From Caryophanales bacterium UBA7029 (GTDB taxonomy: Bacteria > Bacillota_I > Bacilli_A > RFN20 > CAG-826), in the NCBI GenBank assembly GCA_002494205.1, contig DLBE01000006.1, positions 1 to 9,896 of the forward strand: a stretch of DNA of 9,896 nt. The letters are read 5' to 3'. Within the stretch, counting starts at the first letter, position 1. Every line of letters starts with the position of its first letter. Made by a program: the position numbers and the translations under genes. This document shows positions 1 through 5,227 of the stretch, piece by piece. Under the pieces are notes generated by a model. It had not been told where the DNA came from. It did no database searches and worked only from the letters and a program-made list of their open reading frames with translations.

Positions 1-25
1 GTGCTCATAGAGCACCTTTTATTTT
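1..25 (+). terminator. Intrinsic terminator-like hairpin at the left edge
   Basis: GTGCTC (1-6), loop ATA, GAGCAC (10-15), then C and a T-rich run (17-25). The stem is perfect and may extend left of the window, since C16 could pair with a G before base 1. It most likely ends the transcript of a gene upstream of the window. Its T-run finishes only three bases before the cca start codon, which is unusually tight. Confidence 0.6.
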
Positions 26-28
26 AAA

Positions 29-643
29 ATGAACAACCAATTATTCGCGTTTCTAGATAAAAAATTTAAAGAGAATGGATTCTCTATTTTTGAAGTTGGT
101 GGAAGCGTTAGAGATTCTTTACTCGGTATTGAAGTATACGATTTTGATTTTGCAACAGATGCAACTCCTGAAGAAATAATCAAATTTTTGCCAGATATCA
201 ATTCTACTTTTGCGAAATATGGTTGTATAAAATACAAAGGAGAGTTTGGCAGGGCTGAAATTACAACTTTTAGAAAAGAAGAAAGTTATAGTGACTATAG
301 ACATCCAACCGAAATTAAATTTGTTAAGTCTTTAGAAGAAGACTATAAAAGAAGAGACTTTACAATTAATGCTATTTATAGAGATATAAATGGAAAAATA
401 TATGATCCTTCTAATGGATTAAACGATTTAAAAAATAAAGTCATTCGTTTCATTGGGGACCCTGAAACCCGTATTAAAGAAGACCCTTTAAGAATTTTAA
501 GAGCAAAAAGATTTGCTTCTAAACTTAATTTTGTGATTGAGAAAAAAACATTAAAAGCTATGGAAAACCTTAGTTATTTACTTGAAAAACTTAATCCTGA
601 TAAGATTAAAGAAGAAGAAAGAAAAATAAATAGTTTTAAATAA
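29..643 (+). CDS. cca: Short CCA tRNA nucleotidyltransferase-like protein (head domain only)
   Basis: A class II nucleotidyltransferase of the CCA-adding/poly(A) polymerase family, which repairs or adds the 3' CCA of tRNAs. Visible motifs: GGSVRD (24-29) for nucleotide and metal binding, the catalytic pair D38/D40 in DFDFATDA, RRDFTINA (108-115), and the nucleotide-template motif EDPLR (151-155). Sequence resembling the start of the neck domain (RILRAKRFASKLNF) follows, but the protein stops at 204 residues, whereas Bacillus-type enzymes are near 400. The rest of the neck and the tRNA-binding body and tail are missing. Only 41 bp separate the stop from dnaD, so the missing half is not simply frame-shifted downstream. 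ATG 29 is the only sensible start because the usual N-terminal helix precedes GGSVRD; no Shine-Dalgarno is seen. It could be a genuinely minimal enzyme, one working with a partner, or a truncated relic. The family call is sure; activity and specificity (CCA versus poly(A)) are not. Confidence 0.85.
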   Translation: MNNQLFAFLDKKFKENGFSIFEVGGSVRDSLLGIEVYDFDFATDATPEEIIKFLPDINSTFAKYGCIKYKGEFGRAEITTFRKEESYSDYRHPTEIKFVKSLEEDYKRRDFTINAIYRDINGKIYDPSNGLNDLKNKVIRFIGDPETRIKEDPLRILRAKRFASKLNFVIEKKTLKAMENLSYLLEKLNPDKIKEEERKINSFK

Positions 644-646
644 TTC

Positions 647-674
647 TTGAATTATTAAAAGATTATTATAGAAT
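647..674 (+). promoter_or_regulatory. Candidate sigma-A promoter for dnaD-nth
   Basis: A -35-like TTGAAT (647-652), a 16-bp spacer and a -10-like TAGAAT (669-674). Transcription would start near 681, only about four bases before the dnaD ATG at 685. There is no Shine-Dalgarno upstream of that ATG. Predicted by eye in AT-rich DNA, so false positives are possible. Confidence 0.45.
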
Positions 675-684
675 ACTAAACAAT

Positions 685-1332
685 ATGTCAGATTCGCAAA
701 GAGATGCTATCGATTATAGATATTTACTCATCGAGTATTACAAGAAGCTAAGACTAAGTGAGAATGAGCTTTCTGTTATTTTGATGATTGATCATCTTTT
801 ACAACAAAAAAATACTTTAATCACTCCAGATCTTTTATCTATGAAAATGAACTTAGATGTTAAAGAACTAGATAAAATTTTTGTTACGTTAATCGAAAGA
901 GGCCTTTTGGTATTTGACACTGGCAAAAAAATTAAGGTTTCTTTAAAACCTCTTCAAAAGAAGTTACTTAAAACATTTACTGAAGAAATGGCCGCTGATG
1001 ACGAGAACCACAACAACAAAGAAAAAGCTGAAGCAATCGATTCAGTAAAAAAGGCTTTTGAAAAAGAATTTAAGACAACTTTATCTCCACTTGAAAATTC
1101 ACTTATAGACGATTGGATTCAACACGGCTATCCTGCTGACACAATTATTGATGCTATGAGAGAATGCGTTTCCAAAGGAAAGAAAACATTCAAATCAATC
1201 GATAAACTACTTCTTCAATGGCAAACTAGAGATGATATTGCAAAGACTGGTGCCAGTGCTGCAAGTGATAAGTGGGATAAAAACATTGAAGAGACACTTA
1301 AAATTGCTAAGGCAAAATGGATAGATGATTAA
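685..1332 (+). CDS. dnaD: DnaD-family replication initiation protein
   Basis: In Firmicutes, DnaD acts with DnaB and DnaI in loading the replicative helicase at oriC and at restart sites, and it remodels DNA. The 215-residue protein shows the expected two parts: an N-terminal winged-helix oligomerisation domain (about 10-95, with alternating helices such as RLSENELSVILMIDHLL) and, after a charged linker (about 108-120), the C-terminal DnaD domain (about 125-180) ending in the characteristic IDKLLLQWQ, which matches the family's YI(D/E)xIL..W signature. Length fits B. subtilis DnaD (about 230). The frame is open upstream to 640 but contains no ATG, GTG or TTG, so ATG 685 is the start. The last eight bases overlap nth, the gene that follows dnaD in B. 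subtilis too, so the pair is probably translationally coupled. Confidence 0.9.
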   Translation: MSDSQRDAIDYRYLLIEYYKKLRLSENELSVILMIDHLLQQKNTLITPDLLSMKMNLDVKELDKIFVTLIERGLLVFDTGKKIKVSLKPLQKKLLKTFTEEMAADDENHNNKEKAEAIDSVKKAFEKEFKTTLSPLENSLIDDWIQHGYPADTIIDAMRECVSKGKKTFKSIDKLLLQWQTRDDIAKTGASAASDKWDKNIEETLKIAKAKWIDD

Positions 1333-1942
1333 TACTGAATTATTATTCTCATATTTGGATGAAAAATATCCAGATGCACATTGTGAATTAGTCTATTCTA
1401 AAGATTATGAACTTTTAATAGCAGTCATGCTTTCCGCTCAAACAACAGATAAATCTGTTAACCAAGCGACTGCTATTTTATTTTCGAAATATAAAACTGT
1501 CGAAGAATTAGCTAAAGCTGATCTTTCAGATGTCGAATTCATAATTCGACATTTAGGTATGTATCAAGTCAAAGCTAAAAATGTTATTAAGATTGCACAA
1601 ATTTTAGTGACCCAATATCACGGAAAAGTTCCTCATGATTCAGAAGCATTGTTAGCAATGCCAGGAGTTGGAAATAAAACAAAGAATTGTGTTTTCGGCG
1701 AATTATTTAATGATCCAGTTCTAGCAGTTGATACTCATATGCAAAGAGTTGCAAAACGATTAGGCATTGCATGCGAAAAAGATTCTGTTGAGAAAATTGA
1801 ACAAAAATATATGTCAATTATCCCTAAAGAAAGGGTTGTTAAAACAAACCATCAAATTATTTGGTTCGGTAGGTATTTTTGCAAAGCACTTTCACCTGAA
1901 TGTGCAAATTGTAAATTGAAGCAATTTTGCAAAAATCACTAG
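1325..1942 (+). CDS. nth: Endonuclease III (DNA glycosylase/AP lyase)
   Basis: A base-excision-repair enzyme that removes oxidised pyrimidines and cleaves the abasic site. The 205 residues match the family's usual length. The helix-hairpin-helix LLAMPGVGNKT carries the catalytic lysine (K118), and VDTH carries the catalytic aspartate (D136). The C-terminal cysteines C186, C193, C196 and C202 have exactly the C-X6-C-X2-C-X5-C spacing of the [4Fe-4S] loop. The N-terminus (ELLFSYLDEKYPDAHCEL) aligns with Bacillus Nth, supporting the ATG start inside the end of dnaD. No Shine-Dalgarno is visible, so translation probably depends on coupling with dnaD. The TAG stop overlaps the end of the convergent recU gene and no terminator lies between them. 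Confidence 0.96.
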   Translation: MINTELLFSYLDEKYPDAHCELVYSKDYELLIAVMLSAQTTDKSVNQATAILFSKYKTVEELAKADLSDVEFIIRHLGMYQVKAKNVIKIAQILVTQYHGKVPHDSEALLAMPGVGNKTKNCVFGELFNDPVLAVDTHMQRVAKRLGIACEKDSVEKIEQKYMSIIPKERVVKTNHQIIWFGRYFCKALSPECANCKLKQFCKNH

Positions 1943-2535
1943 GAATTCATGTAGTTTTTCTCGATAATTTCTAAATAATCTAAGCGAGGCGCAAGGCCTT
2001 TTTTAATTTGGTGACCATTCTCTAAAACATCTTGATAAGGTATAGATTTCCTTGTTCCGTTTTCAAAATATTCAATGACATAGGAAGCGTCAAGCAAAAA
2101 CACCTGATCAAGTTTGGCAAATTCAATGATAAAGAAAGCAATTCCTCCATGCTTCAAAACGTGTTTTAAATGATCAATTTGATGTTTGGAAACGTTTGCT
2201 AATGGAAAGGACGACGTTTTTTGTGTCGACTTTGCTTCAAAATCAATGTACCTTCCTTTGTAAACTCCGTTATAGTCAGTTGTCGACTGTTTTTCAAAAT
2301 AAGCATTCGTTATTACTGCTCCTTTTGTATAGTCAACTGATACTACATTAATAGGAGTTGGTCTTTTTGTTACTAAGCACGATTCGTTTGCTTTGTAATA
2401 TTCGTTGCTTAGGTTGATATCTTCTTCTAAATTCATTCCTCTATTTGAGTGCGAAAAAGAAGTCGAATTAATCGAGAATTTTGATGATTTTTCGGGTTTT
2501 TTCGTAAAATTTTGTCCGTTTGAGTACTTAATCAT
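1939..2535 (-). CDS. recU: Holliday junction resolvase RecU
   Basis: A Firmicutes junction-specific endonuclease that resolves recombination intermediates and modulates RecA, replacing RuvC. The 198 residues align along their whole length with B. subtilis RecU: MIKYSNGQNF start, SHSNRGMNLEEDIN, KRPTPINVV, STTDYNGVYKGRYIDFEAK and LAPRLDYLEIIE. The PD-(D/E)XK nuclease residues are D87, E100 and K102. SNRGM and the protruding stalk region are kept. The ATG overlaps the TGA stop of the exonuclease gene by four bases (ATGA), so the two are a coupled operon. In Bacillus, recU is followed by ponA (penicillin-binding protein 1); here the downstream neighbour is convergent nth and there is no ponA. 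The 3' end overlaps the nth stop. Confidence 0.96.
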   Translation of the reverse strand: MIKYSNGQNFTKKPEKSSKFSINSTSFSHSNRGMNLEEDINLSNEYYKANESCLVTKRPTPINVVSVDYTKGAVITNAYFEKQSTTDYNGVYKGRYIDFEAKSTQKTSSFPLANVSKHQIDHLKHVLKHGGIAFFIIEFAKLDQVFLLDASYVIEYFENGTRKSIPYQDVLENGHQIKKGLAPRLDYLEIIEKNYMNS

Positions 2536-3257
2536 TTCAGTGAATTTCTGACATATGATTCGAACTCTTCAGCTGAGACATTTTCTTTTTTGGATAATTT
2601 TTCAATAGCCAAATGAATAGGCTCAGGAAGATGTCGATACATGCCTAAGGTTTTGCGATATTCATTGACTACTATTTCTTTATTTTTAAGGAAAGCGTCA
2701 TACAGATAAACTGTATTAAGCGTATCCGCTAGTGCATTATGTTGAGTGCCTTTAAACTCAATGTTAAAGATTTTTAAGAAATTTGCTAAAGACAAATTAT
2801 TGTTGTTTTCATCTTTGATGTAGGTGCTAAGGAAGTCAGCTAAATCAAATTGATGTTTAATAACGGTTTCTACGTCTTCTTTATTAACGTCAAGGTTATG
2901 AGCTAGAGATTGAGCCATAATTCTGAAGTCGTGATTTCCGAAAGCAACAAACAAACACTTGTTAAAACAAAATCCCATATATTTTTTGAGTCCGTTCAAT
3001 GCAACTCTAAAAGGAACTCCATTTTCCTTTACATCTTTTTCTGTTATTCCGGTTAACTCGGTAACAACTTTGCCGATTCTAGATTTTGGTTTCACCAAAG
3101 TGTAGTAGCCTTTATGGATTTTCTTAATAGAACCATCTTTGTGGAGATCGACTTTGACTGCTCCGATAGCAATCATTTCGTGTGAAAACTGTGTTCCTTC
3201 TAAATCGATGAAACAAAGAGATTTTCTATTTTTTAAAATCTTTTCTAAAGCTTGCAT
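2532..3257 (-). CDS. DEDDh 3'-5' exonuclease, KapD/ERI1-like
   Basis: A predicted 241-residue exonuclease of the DnaQ-like DEDDh superfamily. Exo I is FIDLEGT (D18, E20), Exo II is FGNHDFRIM (D110), and Exo III is HNALADTL (H173, D178). The FIDLEGTQFSHEMIAIGAV opening is typical of the ERI1/KapD-like subgroup rather than of DNA polymerase III epsilon. The substrate (RNA or DNA) cannot be told. About 60 residues after the nuclease core, rich in charge, have no recognised domain. A longer frame from GTG 3284 exists, but those nine extra hydrophobic codons contain an extended -10 box (TGTTATAAT), so ATG 3257 is preferred. The gene ends in TGA within ATGA, coupling it to recU and showing that TGA is a stop in this genome. 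Its promoter diverges from that of gpsB. Confidence 0.88.
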   Translation of the reverse strand: MQALEKILKNRKSLCFIDLEGTQFSHEMIAIGAVKVDLHKDGSIKKIHKGYYTLVKPKSRIGKVVTELTGITEKDVKENGVPFRVALNGLKKYMGFCFNKCLFVAFGNHDFRIMAQSLAHNLDVNKEDVETVIKHQFDLADFLSTYIKDENNNNLSLANFLKIFNIEFKGTQHNALADTLNTVYLYDAFLKNKEIVVNEYRKTLGMYRHLPEPIHLAIEKLSKKENVSAEEFESYVRNSLK

Positions 3258-3267
3258 AGCGAGAATT

Positions 3268-3277
3268 ATTATAACAA
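3268..3277 (-). promoter_or_regulatory. Extended -10 promoter for exonuclease-recU
   Basis: On the minus strand the box reads TTGTTATAAT: an extended TG-N motif plus a perfect TATAAT (3273 down to 3268). No good -35 is seen at 17 bp (TTTAAA), which is tolerable with an extended -10. The start would fall near 3261-3262, leaving about four bases before ATG 3257. This implies a nearly leaderless mRNA. Confidence 0.55.
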
Positions 3278-3284
3278 TTCCCAC

Positions 3285-3301
3285 TTGTTTTTTAAAAACA
3301 A
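3285..3301. repeat. Perfect inverted repeat between divergent promoters
   Basis: TTGTTTTT-T-AAAAACAA, with eight-base arms around a single central T. It lies upstream of the exonuclease -10 and next to the gpsB -35. It could be an operator, or chance in AT-rich DNA. Confidence 0.4.
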
Positions 3302-3302
3302 T

Positions 3303-3331
3303 TTGAGTTTATCAGTAATTTTAATTATAAT
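3303..3331 (+). promoter_or_regulatory. Sigma-A promoter for gpsB-rnpB
   Basis: TTGAGT (3303-3308), a 17-bp spacer and a perfect TATAAT (3326-3331). Transcription is expected near 3338, giving a 5' UTR of about ten bases with no Shine-Dalgarno before ATG 3348. The -10 sits inside an 18-bp perfect palindrome (3319-3336). Confidence 0.65.
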
Positions 3332-3336
3332 TAAAA
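3319..3336. repeat. 18-bp perfect palindrome over the gpsB -10 box
   Basis: TTTTAATTA followed by its exact complement TAATTAAAA, with no spacer. A dimeric regulator bound here would block the gpsB promoter. The sequence is entirely A/T, so the match could be chance. Confidence 0.45.
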
Positions 3337-3347
3337 AGCATTTTATT

Positions 3348-3728
3348 ATGGCAAACAAACTCAATTACGATGCAAAAACAATTCTAAACATTAAGTTTAG
3401 TCCTGCCCAAAAAGGGTACAACTCTTTAGAGGTCGATGAAACTTTTGACAAAATCATTAGTGACTATCTTGCTACGGCATCAACAATTGATGAGCTTGTC
3501 CAAGAAAATGCAAAGCAACTTGCCAAAAATGATGAATTAAAGAAACAAATTCAAACTCTGAGTTTTGAATTAACTTCTTTGAAAAAGAAATTTGACTCGT
3601 TGAAACAAGCAAGTTCTATTAATGGAGATAACTACGAGTTAATCCAGAAGATCTCTGCTTATGAAAGGGTCCTTTATAGAAAAGGAATCAATCCTAAAAA
3701 AGCACTTTCCGACCCGGATAATTGCTAG
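3348..3728 (+). CDS. gpsB: GpsB, cell division/peptidoglycan synthesis adaptor
   Basis: GpsB is a DivIVA-like coiled-coil adaptor that, in Firmicutes, shuttles between division septum and side wall and binds penicillin-binding proteins. The 126-residue protein has the membrane-binding and dimerising N-terminal module (about 8-45: AKTILNIKFSPAQKGYNSLEVDETFDKIISDY, aligning with Bacillus GpsB RGY..dVDkFLD..IKDY), a coiled coil (about 46-87) and the short C-terminal trimerisation segment (NYELIQKISAYERVLY, 96-110, matching NFDILKRLSNLEKHVF). A tail of some 16 residues extends past the usual end. A longer frame from 3252 is rejected because it spans the divergent promoter region. The final codons overlap the 5' end of rnpB, the same neighbour as in B. 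subtilis. No Shine-Dalgarno is visible. GpsB is favoured over DivIVA because of the C-terminal segment and modest length. Confidence 0.88.
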   Translation: MANKLNYDAKTILNIKFSPAQKGYNSLEVDETFDKIISDYLATASTIDELVQENAKQLAKNDELKKQIQTLSFELTSLKKKFDSLKQASSINGDNYELIQKISAYERVLYRKGINPKKALSDPDNC

Positions 3729-4042
3729 CATTAGCTAGAGGAAAGTCCATGCTCGCACAGGCTGCGATGCCTGTAGTGATTGCGCTAGCGGAAAAAATAA
3801 CGCTAGGCACGTAGGAGTACGTGATGGCGGAACTAGTCTAAAACTTCGGTCATGATGATGTTCCATAAAGCACCACAGAGACGAACAAGCGGAAACGCTG
3901 ATATGAAACGTTGGCAAGCCCCACAAGCGAGAAACCCAAATTTTGGTAGGGGAGGTCAAGAGGGAGAATTGAATCCTGATTGGCACGGGAAACCGTAGAT
4001 AAATTATTATCCTAGACAAAACATGGCTTACAGGGTCGGCAC
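3708..4042 (+). ncRNA. rnpB: RNase P RNA, bacterial type B, compact
   Basis: The catalytic RNA that removes 5' leaders from pre-tRNAs. Conserved blocks are present in order: GAGGAAAGTCCATGCTCGCA near 3737-3756, AGCGAGAAACCCAAATTTTG from about 3926 running into GTAGGGGA, and ACAAAACATGGCTTACAG at about 4016-4033. The termini can be fixed by pairing: P1 is CCGACCC (3709-3715) with GGGTCGG (4033-4039); P2 is GGATAAT (3716-3722) with ATTATCC (4006-4012). About 335 nt is shorter than the roughly 400 nt B. subtilis RNA; the spacer between the 3' strands of P2 and P1 is brief and apparently lacks the P19 hairpin. The 5' strands of P1 and P2 lie within the last gpsB codons. No terminator follows; the pgsA ribosome binding site begins about ten bases later. 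A weak TATAGA at 3675-3680 is the only possible private promoter noticed. Exact ends are estimates. Confidence 0.96.
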
Positions 4043-4063
4043 TCAAAAAAAGGAGACAAAAAG

Positions 4064-4711
4064 ATGAACTTACCTAACAAGATTACAGTGAGCAGAATCG
4101 TTCTAATTTTTGCAATGATTATTGCTATGTTTGTTTTGGCGTTAATCCCTGAATTTTCCGTGAAATCTATAGGAAATTCAAAGATTAACATCGTTTATCT
4201 TATCTTCACTGGTGTCTTTATTATTGCTGCATTTACTGACATGCTTGATGGCAAAATTGCTCGTAAATGTAACCTTGTCACTGACCTTGGAAAATTCCTT
4301 GATCCAATTGCTGACAAATTACTAAATGATGCAATGATGATTTTCATACTTGTGCCACAAGCATATGCACCAGAACAACGCAATAACTCGCTTATGCTAA
4401 CAATACTCGCTATTTGCGTGGTTCTTATGATTGCGAGAGATTTAATTGTTGATGCTCTTAGACTTATTGCAGTAAAGAAAAACATCGTTATCGCAGCAAA
4501 TATATTCGGGAAAGCCAAAACCATTCTACAAATGATTGCTATTCCAATGCTTTTATTAAATGATTGGCCGTTTAGTTACTTTGATTCTAAATGGCATCCA
4601 GCTCTTCAAATTTCAAATTGGTTCTTCTATCTTGCGACATTAATGTCTTTGGTTAGTGGAATTATTTATATTTATCAAAATCGCAAAGTTTTTAAGGAAT
4701 TTTCAAAATAA
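4064..4711 (+). CDS. pgsA: CDP-diacylglycerol-glycerol-3-phosphate 3-phosphatidyltransferase
   Basis: An integral membrane enzyme that makes phosphatidylglycerophosphate from CDP-diacylglycerol and glycerol 3-phosphate, the committed step to phosphatidylglycerol and cardiolipin. The CDP-alcohol phosphatidyltransferase signature is complete: D59, D62-G63, A66-R67, G76, D80 and D84, spaced D-x2-DG-x2-AR-x8-G-x3-D-x3-D. Hydrophobic segments near residues 10-30, 42-58, 88-101, 109-137, 152-167 and 186-205 suit the six-helix fold, and the length (215) is slightly above that of Bacillus PgsA. The start is fixed by AGGAGA (4051-4056), eight bases from ATG. It directly follows rnpB with no terminator and its stop shares one base with the cinA start. 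pgsA-cinA-recA is a conserved Firmicutes order. Confidence 0.95.
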   Translation: MNLPNKITVSRIVLIFAMIIAMFVLALIPEFSVKSIGNSKINIVYLIFTGVFIIAAFTDMLDGKIARKCNLVTDLGKFLDPIADKLLNDAMMIFILVPQAYAPEQRNNSLMLTILAICVVLMIARDLIVDALRLIAVKKNIVIAANIFGKAKTILQMIAIPMLLLNDWPFSYFDSKWHPALQISNWFFYLATLMSLVSGIIYIYQNRKVFKEFSK

Positions 4712-5169
4712 TGGAATCTCTCCTAAAAGCATACAAAGAAAAAGGTTTAACTTTAGGTTCAATCGAATCCATGACTGGAGGCCTTTTTGCTGCAAAATTC
4801 ACGGAAATTCCCGGTAGTTCTGCTGTTTTTAAGGGTTCAGTTGTTACCTATTCTTGCGAAGAAAAAATCAATATTGTTGGTGTTAAAAGTGAGACTATTG
4901 AAAAGTATGGAGTTGTTTCAAAAGAAGTTGCGAAAGAAATGGCGGAACTTGGAAGAAAACTTTTAAATGTTGATGTTTGCGTTTCGGTTACAGGCAATGC
5001 TGGACCAACCTGCGAACCAGGAGGAAAGCCGGTAGGATGTTTCTATGTTGGCGTTGCGACAAAAGAGGAAACCACTGTTAAGGAGTTTGAAAAACCTCTA
5101 AAAAGAAATATGGTTAGAAATGAGGCAGTTCTCGCTATGCGAGATTTAGCCTATTTAAAAATAATTTAA
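4711..5169 (+). CDS. cinA: CinA C-terminal-domain protein (PncC-type NMN amidohydrolase)
   Basis: A stand-alone CinA C-terminal domain of 152 residues. Proteins of this family hydrolyse nicotinamide mononucleotide to nicotinate mononucleotide and ammonia, salvaging NAD breakdown products. Family motifs visible are SIESMTGGLFAAKFTEIPGS (17-36), GSVVTYS, YGVVSKEVAKEMA, SVTGNAGP and GKPVGCFYVGVA. Bacillus CinA is about 415 residues because of an N-terminal MoCF-like pyrophosphatase domain; that domain is absent here, as in E. coli PncC. The ATG overlaps the pgsA stop (TAATG), with a weak AAGGAA about eleven bases upstream. It sits between pgsA and recA, the usual Firmicutes position. Symbol by position; pncC would be equally fair. 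Confidence 0.9.
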   Translation: MESLLKAYKEKGLTLGSIESMTGGLFAAKFTEIPGSSAVFKGSVVTYSCEEKINIVGVKSETIEKYGVVSKEVAKEMAELGRKLLNVDVCVSVTGNAGPTCEPGGKPVGCFYVGVATKEETTVKEFEKPLKRNMVRNEAVLAMRDLAYLKII

Positions 5170-5182
5170 AAAATTTTTCCCG

Positions 5183-5188
5183 TATAAA
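5183..5188 (+). promoter_or_regulatory. Possible -10 box upstream of recA
   Basis: TATAAA in the 58-bp cinA-recA gap. No convincing -35 lies 16-18 bp upstream. No Firmicutes-type LexA box (GAAC-N4-GTTC) is seen in this gap. recA may instead be read through from pgsA-cinA. Confidence 0.25.
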
Positions 5189-5227
5189 TTCAAATTTACC
5201 CCTGACTGAGTAATAGGAGGAGATGTT

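Noticed and set aside
19..304. Minus-strand open frames of 72 and 61 residues within cca
   Set aside because: Shadows of the plus-strand cca gene, whose catalytic motifs are clear; no family features.
640..684. Open frame upstream of dnaD (ILELLKDYYRIL) as a frameshifted cca remainder or dnaD extension
   Set aside because: Only 15 codons, no usable start codon, no resemblance to the CCA body domain, and no convincing slippery site at the cca stop.
3258..3284. GTG 3284 as the exonuclease start
   Set aside because: The nine added codons contain the extended -10 box and have no family similarity; ATG 3257 fits better.
3252..3347. N-terminal extension of gpsB from ATG 3252
   Set aside because: The extension spans the divergent promoters and the exonuclease start; GpsB homology begins only after ATG 3348.
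3735..4046. 103-residue minus-strand open frame
   Set aside because: It is the antisense of RNase P RNA; the conserved rnpB blocks and P1/P2 pairing explain the region and the translation resembles no family I know.
4195..4524. Minus-strand 109-residue open frame within pgsA
   Set aside because: Mirror of hydrophobic pgsA codons; no independent signals.
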